From: Clostridiales bacterium
Lineage (GTDB): Bacteria; Bacillota; Clostridia; Peptostreptococcales; Anaerovoracaceae
DNA: 64,000 bases
NCBI GenBank assembly: GCA_022766365.1
Contig: JALENW010000003.1
Coordinates: forward strand, 37,173 to 101,172
Direction: 5' to 3'
Shown: in pieces, positions 8,289 through 18,146 of the stretch
How the letters are laid out: every line of letters begins with the position of its first letter
How positions within the stretch are numbered: position 1 is the stretch's first letter
Made by a program: the position numbers and the translations under genes
Notes under the pieces: generated by a model
Databases searched by the model: none
Told to the model about the DNA's origin: nothing
Seen by the model: the letters and a program-made list of their open reading frames with translations, nothing else

Positions 8289-9617
8289 ATGAAAGAATGG
8301 ATTAGCAAGAGAATAGATAAGGAAAAAGTGAAGAGCACACTTCTGGTGGCTATATTTGTTTCAATAGCTTCTCAGATCAGCTTTCATATTTTTTCGGGAG
8401 GCTTTATAGTTGCCTTGTCAGTTTTGATAATGGCGATTTTCATGTATCTTCTTGACAATGTGACTCCTACATATATAGCCATATGCTCAGGAATTTTTTC
8501 GCCTCTGTTCAGAATGTTGTTTCTGGTGGAACGCGGTATTGATATACAGGCTGCCAGTATGGCCGCACTGCCTGATATAGCATTCTTCTTTACATATGCA
8601 ATGGCATATCCGTTGATATATAAATTTATCATCAAGGAGCCAAGGAATTTGGTGAACTATCCGACTGCACTTTTTTTGTGTGATTTTTTCTCCAATATGT
8701 CTGAAATGACAATGAGAAGCATAGAGGCCGGGAAAAACCTCATTGGGTTTGAAACCATTGCAGTGCTACTTTTAGTTGCATTTGTAAGGACGACACTGGT
8801 ACAGGTGATTCTGATTGCAGTAGAAAGATATACTACAGTTCTTTTAAAAAGGGAAAATCTCAGTGAATATAAAAGGCTTCTGGGACTTGCTGCTCTGATT
8901 GAAGGCGAACTTCAGATCATGAAGAAATCCGTAAGGGAAATAGACGGGATAATGAAGGAAGCTTTCGAACTGTACAAGGACCTGGGAGCCAGGGGGATTG
9001 ATAAGGCAACCTCAGGAAGGGTTCTTGCTATTTCCCAGCACGCCCACGAGATAAGAGGAGATTTTCAGGGTATAATAAGTACCATAGCTACCAGTTTTGT
9101 TGATCAGTACGATGATCCTCCCCTGACGATTAAGGAAATCATAGGAATTGAAAGAGAATTGGTCATGGGAATTGCCGGAGTTAAAAGCCGGGGTGTTTCA
9201 ATAGTAATTAAAGCTAAAATCAATTTTCTGGTTGACGGATACTTTAAGATGATGTCAATAGTGAGAAACCTTATGATAAATGCCATTGAATCCTTTGACT
9301 GTCGTTCCGGCAACCTTACAGTAGATTTGGATGAAGAAGGTGATAACTATGTTCTTAAATTCATTGACAACGGGAGTGGGATGACCGAAAGCCAGCTCGA
9401 GTCGATTTTTTTGCCGGGGTTTTCCACAAAATTCAGTGAAGACACAGGAAAAATCCAGAGAGGGATAGGACTCAGTGTTGTTAAGGATTATGTTGAGAAT
9501 GGCTTTGGAGGCAAAATTACCGTTTCAAGCGAAAAAGGCAAGGGAACAGTATTTACGATAACCTTTAAGAAGAATTTATTCAGAGAGGTGGAACAAGATG
9601 AGATACTACATAGTTGA
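8289..9617 (+). CDS. membrane sensor histidine kinase, GlnK/YcbA-like
   Basis: About six hydrophobic segments fill residues 15-195, followed by a cytoplasmic kinase part. The dimerisation helix contains QHAHEIRGDFQ; His253 is the likely phosphoacceptor. The GHKL ATPase domain shows NLMINAIESFD (N box), DNGSGM (G1) and RGIGLSVVKDYV (G2). The ATG at 8289 is preferred over a GTG six bases before, but neither has a strong ribosome site. The downstream gene overlaps it by 20 bases and encodes a response regulator with a YcbB/GlnL-type output domain, which makes this the cognate kinase. In Bacillus the GlnK-GlnL pair responds to glutamine; the ligand here is inferred. Confidence 0.85.
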   Translation: MKEWISKRIDKEKVKSTLLVAIFVSIASQISFHIFSGGFIVALSVLIMAIFMYLLDNVTPTYIAICSGIFSPLFRMLFLVERGIDIQAASMAALPDIAFFFTYAMAYPLIYKFIIKEPRNLVNYPTALFLCDFFSNMSEMTMRSIEAGKNLIGFETIAVLLLVAFVRTTLVQVILIAVERYTTVLLKRENLSEYKRLLGLAALIEGELQIMKKSVREIDGIMKEAFELYKDLGARGIDKATSGRVLAISQHAHEIRGDFQGIISTIATSFVDQYDDPPLTIKEIIGIERELVMGIAGVKSRGVSIVIKAKINFLVDGYFKMMSIVRNLMINAIESFDCRSGNLTVDLDEEGDNYVLKFIDNGSGMTESQLESIFLPGFSTKFSEDTGKIQRGIGLSVVKDYVENGFGGKITVSSEKGKGTVFTITFKKNLFREVEQDEILHS

Positions 9618-10452
9618 TGACAGTATAGGGATCGTCAAAGCGATCGAAAATGTAATAGAAAGCAGAGATATAGGAGATGTAATAGGATTTGAGACTTTTC
9701 CGGACAAGGCTGTAGAAGAGATTGTTTTAAAAAAACCGGATATAGTTTTGGTGGATCTTTTGATGCCCACAATGGACGGCATAGAGCTTGTGAAAAAAGT
9801 AAACTCAATAGATAATAATATTTCTTTCGTAATGATTTCAAAAGTAAGTGATAAGGAGATGATTGCTCAGGCGTACGATGCAGGCATAGAATTTTTTATA
9901 CAAAAACCGATAAATCTGAAAGAAATCGAATCTGTTCTCGGTAACGTGGCTGAAAAGCGTAAGATGAACTCCATGATGAATGATATTAAGGGGATTTTCA
10001 GAGATGATGATAAAGCAAAACAATCTGCACAGGTCAGTTCCGCCGGTGATGAGATTTACTCGGATATCACATTCTTCCTCGGTATGCTGGGTATGAACGG
10101 TGAAAAGGGAACTACGGATATAATTAATATATGCAGATACTTGCTGCGCAACGGTGGCTTTTACAACAAAACAGCTCTCGAGGCTGTGGCGAATATGAGC
10201 GGTGACAGCAGTAAAAACATAGAGCAAAGAATGCGACGTGCTATTAAAAAGGGCCTTGGGAATGTGGCGGGCATAGGTTTGTCAGATTTCGGAAATGATA
10301 TTTTTCAGATTTATGCAAACTATGTTTTTGATTTCAAAAGTATAAAAGATGAAATGAATTATATAGAAGGGAAAAACCAAAACGGCGGACGTGTTGCAAT
10401 TCCAAAGTTTATAGATGGACTGATAATGTATAAAAATTCTAAAAATGTATAA
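9598..10452 (+). CDS. response regulator with YcbB/GlnL-type DNA-binding domain
   Basis: The receiver domain (about 1-120) has the acidic pair D7-D8, phosphoacceptor D53 (VLVDLLMP) and the QKP lysine. Residues about 145-275 match the YcbB output domain of Bacillus GlnL (FFLGMLGMNGEKGTTDIINICRYL and the helix-rich TALEAVANM region). Translation is probably coupled to the kinase gene through the 20-base overlap. The next gene is an AGCS symporter, as expected if the pair controls amino-acid uptake: in B. subtilis GlnKL controls a glutaminase and an AGCS glutamine symporter. A 10-bp tandem repeat lies just downstream in the symporter promoter. Confidence 0.86.
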   Translation: MRYYIVDDSIGIVKAIENVIESRDIGDVIGFETFPDKAVEEIVLKKPDIVLVDLLMPTMDGIELVKKVNSIDNNISFVMISKVSDKEMIAQAYDAGIEFFIQKPINLKEIESVLGNVAEKRKMNSMMNDIKGIFRDDDKAKQSAQVSSAGDEIYSDITFFLGMLGMNGEKGTTDIINICRYLLRNGGFYNKTALEAVANMSGDSSKNIEQRMRRAIKKGLGNVAGIGLSDFGNDIFQIYANYVFDFKSIKDEMNYIEGKNQNGGRVAIPKFIDGLIMYKNSKNV

Positions 10453-10460
10453 AAAATTTA

Positions 10461-10501
10461 TTTGAGTTTTTTTGAGTTTTTCTGAACCGTAATGTTAAAA
10501 T
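10461..10501 (+). promoter_or_regulatory. AGCS symporter promoter with 10-bp tandem repeat (candidate GlnL-like site)
   Basis: TTTGAGTTTT occurs twice in direct tandem (10461-10470 and 10471-10480), placing the two TTTGAG cores on the same face of the helix. The second copy contains TTGAGT (10472-10477), a usable -35, followed after 18 bases by TAAAAT (10496-10501). A site at this position suits a response regulator. As I recall, the B. subtilis GlnL site is also a T-rich direct repeat with a 10-base period; this needs checking. Confidence 0.5.
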
Positions 10502-10569
10502 CTAGACAAGGTTTATACAAAGATTTTCTCAAATTTTAAATGACAAACATTATGAAAGGAGAACTCATT

Positions 10570-12102
10570 ATGGATTTAGCTAACATCACGGGTATCATCA
10601 ATGGTTATATTTGGGCTATTCCACTAGTAGTGGTAGCAATTGTCGTGGGTTTATTTTTCACCATAAGTATGGGAGTTCCTCAGGTACGTCTGATTAAAGA
10701 TATGGTGAAGTACCTTCTGAAGGGGAACAGTGATTCTAAGGAGGGAATTTCATCTTTCCAGGGATTCGCAATGGCTCTTGGAGGCAGAATCGGAGTCGGC
10801 AACATCGCAGGTGTTGCGACGGCAATTTGTTTCGGAGGACCGGGAGCAGTATTTTGGATGTGGCTTATTGCCATTGTAGGTGCAGGTTCTGCTTATGCTG
10901 AGTCTTCACTGGCACAGATTTATAAGGAAAAGATAGGTGGAGAGTATCGTGGAGGTCCGGCATACTATATTGAAAAAGGATTCTCGAATATGCCTAAGTT
11001 CGGAAGGGCATTTGCAATCCTTTTCGCTATCACCGGTGTTATTGCGAACGGATTTACAGGACCTACGATTCAGGCTTTCAACATCACGGATGCCACTAAG
11101 AATGCATGGGGAATTTCGCCATGGATAACCGGAGCTGTAATTGCAATCCTATTTGCACTTATAGTGTTTGGAGGAATGAAGAGGATAGGTAGAACTGCTG
11201 AGATCATCGTTCCTATCATGGCTATAGCATATATCGTTTTGGCACTTATTATTTTGTTCGTAAACTATGATAGGATTATCCCTACTTTCGGCGTTATCTT
11301 CAGATCTGCATTCAATATGGAAGCACTTTACGGTGCAGTATGGGGAAGCACAATTATATGGGGTGTTAAAAGAGGTATCTATTCTAACGAAGCAGGTATG
11401 GGCTCCGGTGCACACGCATCTGCAGCTGCAGAGGTTTCTCACCCTGCTAAGCAAGGTCTGGCACAGTCATTCTCAGTATATGTTGACACACTTCTCGTTT
11501 GTACTGCAACAGCAATCATGATCATATCGACGAATATGTTCAACGTTCAGAACGAGAACACCAAGGAGTTCGTGGTTCAGAACATTTCCACAGACATTAA
11601 TCCGGGAACAGGATATACCCAGCTTGCTATTGATACATTGATTCCGGGATTCGGTTCAGGTTTCATAGCAATCGCTGTATTCTTCTTCGCATTTACCACA
11701 TTGCTTTCATTCGCATTCTATACTGATGCAAACGCATCATACATTGCAAGAGGAGCTAAGTCGGAATCCACAAGGAAAGCTATTGTTACAGGTTCAAAGG
11801 TTATTCTTACGGCTATAATTTTCTGGGGTTCAATCAGATCTTCTGACGCAGCTTGGAACTTGGCTGATATAGGTGTTGGTCTGATGGCATGGGTTAACCT
11901 TATTGCTATATTCCTGCTTCAGAACAAAGTACGAACGGTATTTAAGGATTATGAGAAGCAGAAGAAGCTGGGACTTGACCCCGTATTCGTTCCTGAAGAT
12001 TGTGGGATTGATGCTCCGCTTTGGGATGAGATTGCAGAAACAAAGTATGCTGCTCAGCTGACAGCAAAGAAAGAGGCTGAGGGCAAACTGGAAGCAAAGT
12101 AA
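10570..12102 (+). CDS. AGCS-family sodium/amino-acid (alanine/glutamine/glycine) symporter
   Basis: This 510-residue membrane protein has about ten hydrophobic segments and the AGCS signature (GGRIGVGNIAGVATAICFGGPGAVFW, near residues 75-100), plus GVKRGIYSNEAGMGSGAHASAAA in the middle, a conserved family stretch. It imports a small neutral amino acid with sodium. The ATG at 10570 is chosen over upstream in-frame starts because AAAGGAG lies ten bases before it and the protein then begins with a short leader and the first membrane segment. Placement after a GlnKL-like pair favours glutamine or alanine as substrate; the sequence does not settle which. Confidence 0.93.
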   Translation: MDLANITGIINGYIWAIPLVVVAIVVGLFFTISMGVPQVRLIKDMVKYLLKGNSDSKEGISSFQGFAMALGGRIGVGNIAGVATAICFGGPGAVFWMWLIAIVGAGSAYAESSLAQIYKEKIGGEYRGGPAYYIEKGFSNMPKFGRAFAILFAITGVIANGFTGPTIQAFNITDATKNAWGISPWITGAVIAILFALIVFGGMKRIGRTAEIIVPIMAIAYIVLALIILFVNYDRIIPTFGVIFRSAFNMEALYGAVWGSTIIWGVKRGIYSNEAGMGSGAHASAAAEVSHPAKQGLAQSFSVYVDTLLVCTATAIMIISTNMFNVQNENTKEFVVQNISTDINPGTGYTQLAIDTLIPGFGSGFIAIAVFFFAFTTLLSFAFYTDANASYIARGAKSESTRKAIVTGSKVILTAIIFWGSIRSSDAAWNLADIGVGLMAWVNLIAIFLLQNKVRTVFKDYEKQKKLGLDPVFVPEDCGIDAPLWDEIAETKYAAQLTAKKEAEGKLEAK

Positions 12103-12245
12103 TTTTTTAAAATAAAAAAATTTTATTGTAAAGACATAGCATATTCAAGATTTTAAAAATCGTGAATAATTTAAAAAGTAATACCAAAACTAAAAGTAAT
12201 GTAACAATTTAATATCGAAATATACAACTTCGTATATAATCTTCA

Positions 12246-12345
12246 TTCGCGGGAGAACAAACACCTTATAACCTTCCCCGCAAAAGAACTCCGGCCCGGG
12301 CTTTGAGATGAACTTCCTTAAAAGCATACTGGTCGGAGTTCTTTA
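12246..12345 (+). ncRNA. candidate structured leader or small RNA upstream of the U32 gene
   Basis: The 334-base gap 12103-12436 holds no convincing gene. A -10-like TATAAT (12235-12240) is followed by two stems: GCGGG/CCCGC (12249-12253 with 12277-12281) and a perfect 11-bp stem AAAGAACTCCG/CGGAGTTCTTT (12283-12293 with 12334-12344). The second encloses a further GCTTT/AAAGC pair (12300-12304 with 12321-12325). There is no long T run, so it is not a standard terminator. I do not recognise a riboswitch class. It may be a leader controlling the following gene or a small RNA. Confidence 0.35.
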
Positions 12346-12436
12346 TGAGAAAATAGTTTGGAACTATGTATTTTGTGATATACTTTCTGCAAGGCAGTAC
12401 AGATTGCCTAAAAAGAAAAAGTGAGTATGTGAGTAA

Positions 12437-14740
12437 ATGGCCATGACAAGAAAAATAGAACTTTTAATACCTGTCGGAGGGATTCCGCAACTTATAGCAG
12501 CTGTGGAAAACGGAGCAGATGCAGTCTACCTCGGGGGAACGGCTTTCAATGCAAGGATGAGTGCCGAAAATTTTGATATGGAAAAAATGGAAAAGGCAGT
12601 TGATTTCTGCCATCTCAGAGGTGTTAAAGTATATGTAACAATAAACACATTGATGAGAGATGAACAGCTTATCAAAGGTCTCAAATATGCACTGAACATG
12701 TGGGAGATCGGTGTTGATGCTCTTATCATTCAAGATCTCGGTTTTGGAGAGCTGATAAGAGAAAACATTCCAAATATGGAACTTCACCTTTCAACCCAGG
12801 GAACAATATATGGCGAAGGTGGGGCGAATGCCGCCAAGACCTTAGGTTATTCCCGAGTGGTGTTGGCTAGGGAAATGCCTTTGAATTTAATAGAAGGAGT
12901 CAGCAAAAATTCTGCGATAGAAACGGAGGTCTTTGTCCATGGAGCACTGTGTTTCTGTTTCTCGGGACAATGTCAACTCAGCAGATCCATAGGCGGACGT
13001 TCGGCTAATCATGGGATGTGTGCTCAACCTTGCAGACTTCCGTACAGACTGGACGGAGATTCTCCAAAGTACGAACTAAGTCCCAAAGATTTATGTCTTG
13101 TAGATTATGTGGGAGAGCTTATTAAGGCGGGAGTATCATCTCTTAAGGTTGAGGGCAGACTAAAATCTCCGGAGTATGTGGCAATAGTCACCGGGATATA
13201 TCGTAAATATGTCGATGAGTTTTACGAAAAGGGGTCATATAAAGTTTCGTCAGATGACCGCAGGAATCTACTTCAGATATTCAATCGTGGTTCTTTCACG
13301 ACAGGGTACATAAAGGAAGATACCGGTGATAATCTTATGTCCAAAGCCTTCCCTAAGAATCAGGGTATTTTTATTGGAACGGTTAGCGGGATATCAAAAG
13401 TCAGAGACAGATATGTGGCAGGAGTGATTTTAGATAGTGCAGATTTAGTAAAACAACTTTCCATGGGAGATATAATAGAAGCGAGGTTTCACGACTCTCA
13501 TGGAAATCTGGTGACCCGATCTGCAACACTGACGTATTTAAATAATAAAAAACGAGGTGAGGTCAATGAGATAGACATGGGAGATTTTTTGACTCCTCTG
13601 CCTGGAGATGCGGAGATTTATAGAGTTGTAAGCAGAGACCTCAACAAGGCAGCAGCAGAAACGTATAAGAATAAAACCTTAGTGTCAGGTAAATATAAAA
13701 GGACGACACCGATAGATATGACCCTGAAAAGCGAGGGAAATGTGGTTATCCTGGAGGCACGTTCCGAATTATTGGATAAACCTGTATCTCAATTCATCAG
13801 CGTAGATGGTAGCACTGCTTCAAGGGATAATTTAGATAAAATACGAGAAAACTTAACGAAGCTCGGAGGAACACCATTTCGAGGGAGAAATATAACCATC
13901 AAACGCCCTATTCCCATGGCGCTCAAGATTTCACAGGTGAACAGTTTGAGAAGAGGGATTGTATCCAAGCTTGAAGTGGATATCATATCAAAGGAAAAGA
14001 GAAAAGTTCAGATTCATAAGGATTCAATAGATGTTTGTTCACAACCAAACTCGGGTGAAGTGTTAACAGAACCGACGGAATATACCAATATCGGAGAAAA
14101 ATCGGATTGGAGATTGTCAGCCGGTGATAAACCGGAAGTGTATTTTTATTCGGTTGAGGATTTTGAAGAAGAAGTCGAGAAACAGAAGCTGCAAATTAAA
14201 AATAAAAAAACATTAGCCTTACTGCCACTTGCTGATATTTTGTTACACGGTATCTCGGTCGTAAATCTTGATGAGAAAGTGAAGATGAGAGGCTATGAGG
14301 ACTGGATCCCCTATATTTCTAATGTTTCTATGGGTAAGGAAGACGAGATAATAGGGAGATGGTTGGAAATAGCTCATGAAATTGCTAAAAATAAAGGCCT
14401 TTATATAGGGAATTTCCAGTGGTATGAGAACTTCAAATGTGTGGGTGTTGAAATCTACGGAGATTTTGGTCTGAATATATATAACTCGAAGACGGCTGAT
14501 CTGCTTGATAAATTGGGGTTTGCCGGAGTTATGCCAAGCAGCGAGACATATGGAGATGAAAATGGAGCATATCCAATGATGACAGCTCAGCATACAATAG
14601 ACGGAAGCAAAATGCAGGATCGAAAGGGTATGAAGATCTCAATAGTGAGGAGGGATTGGAGTGACCAAATGATACTGGCAAAAAATGGAATTAAATGGGA
14701 TAAAGTGAATGTGAACAAAAGAGTGTTTTTTGCAAAATGA
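12437..14740 (+). CDS. peptidase U32 family protein (RlhA-like)
   Basis: This 767-residue protein starts with a TIM-barrel-like domain (ELLIPVGGIPQLIAAVENGADAVYLGG). The U32 signature lies near residue 165 (EVFVHGALCFCFSGQCQLS, with Cys residues), and further conserved cysteines occur at GMCAQPCRLPYR, followed by LKVEGRLKSPEYVA. A DUF3656-type insertion and C-terminal part fill the rest. The length and architecture resemble E. coli RlhA, which hydroxylates C2501 of 23S rRNA; shorter relatives (TrhP) modify tRNA, and older annotation calls the family collagenase-like protease. The Cys cluster is consistent with an iron-sulfur site. An RNA hydroxylation role is therefore more likely than proteolysis, but is inferred. 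Confidence 0.87.
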   Translation: MAMTRKIELLIPVGGIPQLIAAVENGADAVYLGGTAFNARMSAENFDMEKMEKAVDFCHLRGVKVYVTINTLMRDEQLIKGLKYALNMWEIGVDALIIQDLGFGELIRENIPNMELHLSTQGTIYGEGGANAAKTLGYSRVVLAREMPLNLIEGVSKNSAIETEVFVHGALCFCFSGQCQLSRSIGGRSANHGMCAQPCRLPYRLDGDSPKYELSPKDLCLVDYVGELIKAGVSSLKVEGRLKSPEYVAIVTGIYRKYVDEFYEKGSYKVSSDDRRNLLQIFNRGSFTTGYIKEDTGDNLMSKAFPKNQGIFIGTVSGISKVRDRYVAGVILDSADLVKQLSMGDIIEARFHDSHGNLVTRSATLTYLNNKKRGEVNEIDMGDFLTPLPGDAEIYRVVSRDLNKAAAETYKNKTLVSGKYKRTTPIDMTLKSEGNVVILEARSELLDKPVSQFISVDGSTASRDNLDKIRENLTKLGGTPFRGRNITIKRPIPMALKISQVNSLRRGIVSKLEVDIISKEKRKVQIHKDSIDVCSQPNSGEVLTEPTEYTNIGEKSDWRLSAGDKPEVYFYSVEDFEEEVEKQKLQIKNKKTLALLPLADILLHGISVVNLDEKVKMRGYEDWIPYISNVSMGKEDEIIGRWLEIAHEIAKNKGLYIGNFQWYENFKCVGVEIYGDFGLNIYNSKTADLLDKLGFAGVMPSSETYGDENGAYPMMTAQHTIDGSKMQDRKGMKISIVRRDWSDQMILAKNGIKWDKVNVNKRVFFAK

Positions 14741-14833
14741 GGAAAATAAACTGTTGTAGGGAATTTGCTGTAAGCCTGTATAAATCAACGTTATGTGCAG
14801 AAATAAAAACATTTCTTTTCTTGTGAAAACGTG

Positions 14834-14863
14834 TTGACAGGTAATTAACAGTCGTGTTATCTT
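14834..14863 (+). promoter_or_regulatory. promoter of pflB
   Basis: A perfect -35 box TTGACA (14834-14839) is followed after 18 bases by TATCTT (14858-14863). The pflB start is 57 bases downstream of the -10 box and is preceded by GGGGAGG. Confidence 0.6.
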
Positions 14864-14919
14864 GTATACATAAAAAACATGCAGCATTTGAGAAAGCTTT
14901 GACTGGGGAGGATTAATAG

Positions 14920-17151
14920 ATGAGGAAAGAATGGGAAGGTTTCAAGCCCGGAGATTGGAATGAGAACATCCATGTGGACGATTTTATCAGTTTAAATTAT
15001 AAACCATACGATGGTGATGAGAGTTTTCTGACCGGTCCTACAGAGAGGACCAAGGCAGTTAATGAGATTGTCAAGAATAAACTTGTTGAGGAGAGAAAAG
15101 CCGGTGGTACTTTGAAGGTTGATTCGGGCAGGATCATGAGAATTACGGCATTTCCTCCGGGATATATAGATAAGGATAGGGATATTATTGTCGGGCTTCA
15201 GACCGATGAAGTGCTGAAGAGAGGTATATGTCCTTTTGGAGGCAAGAGAATGGTGCTTCAGCAGATGGATGAGTATAATGCTGAGTTACCTGACAATATC
15301 AAGTATTTGTTCGAGAACATCACTACCCATAATGATGGAGTTTTTAAGGCATATTCCCCTGAAATGAAGCTTGTAAGGCACCTGGGTTATGTTACCGGTC
15401 TGCCTGATGCTTATGGACGTGGAAGAATTATCGGTGACTATCGCAGAGCAGCACTATATGGAATCGACTTCCTGATTCAAGAGAAAAAGAAGGACCACGA
15501 TAGAATCTCCAACAGAATTTATGAGGGTGAAGAAAATATAAGATTAAGTGAGGAAATCTTTAATCAGATTCAGGCTCTCAAGGATATTAAGAAAATGGCT
15601 GAAAGTTATGGCTTTGACATAAGCCAGCCGGCTTCTGATGTGAAGGAAGCTATTCAGTGGACATATTTTGCATATCTTGCCGGAATCAAGGAGGAAAACG
15701 GGGCTGCAATGTCAATAGGCAGGACTGCTACTTTCATAGATGTATATGCTGAAAGAGACCTTGCGAGAGGCAAATATACCGAAGAAGAAATCCAGGAAAT
15801 GGTTGATGATTTCATTCTTAAATTGCGCGTAGCAAGACATCTGAGAACTTCTGAGTACAATGAGCTGTTTGGTGGAGATCCTATGTGGATTACTGAGGGC
15901 CTGGCCGGAATAGGAAATGACGGACGACACAGGGTTACCAAGAATACATATAGAGTTCTCAATACCCTTTATAACCTCGGTCCTGCTCCTGAACCTAATC
16001 TGACAGTACTCTGGTCTAAGGAGCTTCCTGAAGCCTTCAAGAGATTTTGTGCTCAGGTTTCCATAGATACGGATTCCATTCAATATGAGAATGATGATAA
16101 GATGAGAGGACACTGTGGTGGAGATTATTCCATCGCTTGCTGTGTATCAGCTATCAAAATGGGCGAACAGATGCAATTCTTCGGAGCAAGATGTAATTTG
16201 GCCAAGACGTTGCTTCTTGCAATCAACGGTGGTATTGATGAGAAGTCGGGAGAAAAAGTCGGTCCGCAGATGGGACCTATGTCCGACGGACCTCTGGACT
16301 TTGATGAGGTTTGGAGGAGATATAACATTTATCTTGAGTGGATGCTCTCCGCATATTCAAGAGCTATGAATGTTATCCACTTTATGCATGATAAATATGA
16401 CTATGAGAGGTCGCAGATGGCATTCCTGGATTCTGAAATCGGAAGACTGATGGCATTCGGCGTTGCCGGCCTTTCTGTAGCAGCTGACTCTCTTTCAGCT
16501 ATCAAGTTTGCTAAAGTTACACCTATAAAGGATGACAGGGGTATCATAGTGGACTACAAAACTGAAGGTGAATTTCCTAAATACGGGACTGATGATGACC
16601 GTGTTGATGAGCTTGCTGTTGCCATATCTGAGAAGACAATCAGTGAATTGAGAAGATATAAATATTATAGAGATGCAGTTCCTACACTTTCGGTACTGAC
16701 TATCACATCAAATGTTATGTACGGGAAAAAGACAGGAAATACACCGGACGGCAGAAGATCAGGTGAACCGTTTGCACCGGGAGCAAACCCAATGCACAAT
16801 AGAGATGTTCAAGGAGCCGTTGCTTCTCTAAACTCTGTTGCTAAAATTAATTGGGACACGTGTCAGGACGGAATTTCAAATACATTTACAATCACTCCTG
16901 ATTCCCTTGGTAAGGATGCTAAACAGAGAAAAGAGACTTTGGTTAAACTTCTTTCCGGTTATTTCAATCAAGGAGCTCATCACTTGAATGTAAACGTTTT
17001 GAATAAGGATGTTCTGGTAGACGCATATGAGAATCCTGACAAATATCCGGGCCTTACAATTAGAGTATCAGGATATGCAGTAAGGTTTAATGCACTTTCC
17101 AAGGCCCATCAGAAGGAAGTCATCGAGAGAACATTCCACGAAAGTATTTAG
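14920..17151 (+). CDS. pflB: formate C-acetyltransferase (pyruvate formate-lyase)
   Basis: This 743-residue glycyl radical enzyme splits pyruvate with CoA into acetyl-CoA and formate under anaerobic conditions. The adjacent catalytic cysteines Cys407-Cys408 (SIACCVSA) are those of true PFL rather than of the diol dehydratase or decarboxylase relatives, which have a single Cys. The glycyl radical loop RVSGYAVRF puts Gly718 25 residues from the C terminus, as in E. coli. GGGGAGG precedes the ATG. The activating enzyme gene follows 150 bases downstream. Confidence 0.96.
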   Translation: MRKEWEGFKPGDWNENIHVDDFISLNYKPYDGDESFLTGPTERTKAVNEIVKNKLVEERKAGGTLKVDSGRIMRITAFPPGYIDKDRDIIVGLQTDEVLKRGICPFGGKRMVLQQMDEYNAELPDNIKYLFENITTHNDGVFKAYSPEMKLVRHLGYVTGLPDAYGRGRIIGDYRRAALYGIDFLIQEKKKDHDRISNRIYEGEENIRLSEEIFNQIQALKDIKKMAESYGFDISQPASDVKEAIQWTYFAYLAGIKEENGAAMSIGRTATFIDVYAERDLARGKYTEEEIQEMVDDFILKLRVARHLRTSEYNELFGGDPMWITEGLAGIGNDGRHRVTKNTYRVLNTLYNLGPAPEPNLTVLWSKELPEAFKRFCAQVSIDTDSIQYENDDKMRGHCGGDYSIACCVSAIKMGEQMQFFGARCNLAKTLLLAINGGIDEKSGEKVGPQMGPMSDGPLDFDEVWRRYNIYLEWMLSAYSRAMNVIHFMHDKYDYERSQMAFLDSEIGRLMAFGVAGLSVAADSLSAIKFAKVTPIKDDRGIIVDYKTEGEFPKYGTDDDRVDELAVAISEKTISELRRYKYYRDAVPTLSVLTITSNVMYGKKTGNTPDGRRSGEPFAPGANPMHNRDVQGAVASLNSVAKINWDTCQDGISNTFTITPDSLGKDAKQRKETLVKLLSGYFNQGAHHLNVNVLNKDVLVDAYENPDKYPGLTIRVSGYAVRFNALSKAHQKEVIERTFHESI

Positions 17152-17300
17152 AATCAAATTATTCGACATCTGAAGTTTAAGAATTTGATTCAGTCGATAC
17201 AATGTAGATAAATGTAGGGTTATAGAGTCCGGTAATATAGACACGACAACGGAAATTTAAATGGTTATATAATCAAGAAAGGAAAGTTTTAGTAATAAGG

Positions 17301-18011
17301 ATGAAAACTGCAAGACTTCATTCAATTGAATCTTTTGGAGCTGTGGATGGACCCGGGATAAGAACGGTGTTTTTCCTTCAGGGCTGTCCTGCGCGCTGTG
17401 CATATTGTCACAATCCTGATACTTGGAATCCAAACGGAGGAAGAGAAGTGGGAGTTGATGAAATTGTGCACAAAGCTAAGAGGGGTGTTCCATACTATGG
17501 TGATGATGGTGGAGTAACTTTTTCAGGAGGCGAGCCATTGATTCACGGTGAATTCTTGTTGGAGGCCATAGATGCTCTTCATGGTGAGGAAATTTCAGTT
17601 GCCATAGACACAAGTGGTACATATTTTGACGAGTTCTCGGATATGGTTATTGAGAAAGCGGATATGTTGCTACTCGATGTTAAGCACATTGATGAGCATA
17701 TGTTCAGAGAATTAACAGGAACAGGTCAGGGTCCGCTTTTCGATATTATAGAATCCATAAACGAGCACAGAACTCCCATATGGATAAGACAAGTTATTGT
17801 ACCGGGGCTAAATGATACGGAGGAGTATGTCAAATCTTTAAATCAGTTCATTCAAAGAATCAAATCTGTCAAAAAGGTTGAACTGCTACCATATCATACG
17901 ATGGCTACGGACAAATATGCTAAATTGGGTATGACATACCGCTTTGCGGACGTTAAGCCCATGGATAGGGACAGATGCGAGGAACTGGCGGAGCTTACCG
18001 TTACAGCCTAA
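17301..18011 (+). CDS. pflA: pyruvate formate-lyase activating enzyme
   Basis: This 236-residue radical SAM enzyme installs the glycyl radical on PflB. The 4Fe-4S cluster motif is C29-x3-C33-x2-C36 (GCPARCAYC), preceded by the family N terminus (SIESFGAVDGPGIRTVFF) and followed by GGVTFSGGEPL. There is no ferredoxin insert, which fits PflA rather than the larger activases. The ribosome binding site is unusual: AAGG sits immediately before the ATG and a better AAAGGA is about 16 bases away. A short AT-rich hairpin (17152-17160 with 17182-17190) lies between pflB and pflA. Confidence 0.95.
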   Translation: MKTARLHSIESFGAVDGPGIRTVFFLQGCPARCAYCHNPDTWNPNGGREVGVDEIVHKAKRGVPYYGDDGGVTFSGGEPLIHGEFLLEAIDALHGEEISVAIDTSGTYFDEFSDMVIEKADMLLLDVKHIDEHMFRELTGTGQGPLFDIIESINEHRTPIWIRQVIVPGLNDTEEYVKSLNQFIQRIKSVKKVELLPYHTMATDKYAKLGMTYRFADVKPMDRDRCEELAELTVTA

Positions 18012-18032
18012 GTTTGTATCGGGAATATGAGG

Positions 18033-18064
18033 AAGACACTCTCAAATGAAGGGTGTCTTTTTTA
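18033..18064 (+). terminator. terminator after pflA
   Basis: AAGACAC (18033-18039) pairs with GTGTCTT (18053-18059), and the T run extends to 18064. It ends the pflBA unit. Confidence 0.8.
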
Positions 18065-18146
18065 ATGGGAAATATTGACATTTCATAAAAATAACTGTAA
18101 AATATTTCCAGAAGCATTTGCAGAGGTAGTCCACAGGAGAATGAGG

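Noticed and set aside
10497..10526. AAAATCT/AGATTTT inverted repeat before the AGCS gene
   Set aside because: It is a short AT-only stem that overlaps the -10 box and is likely to occur by chance; the adjacent tandem repeat is the stronger signal.
12308..12424. A 38-codon open frame (starts MNFLKSILVGVLYEK, ends in four Lys) just before the U32 gene
   Set aside because: It has no ribosome binding site, lies across the right arm of a strong RNA stem, and shows no recognisable family. It is more likely leader RNA than a small protein.
14920..17151. A choline, glycerol or other non-PFL glycyl radical enzyme
   Set aside because: The adjacent Cys-Cys pair and the simple activase lacking a ferredoxin domain indicate true pyruvate formate-lyase.
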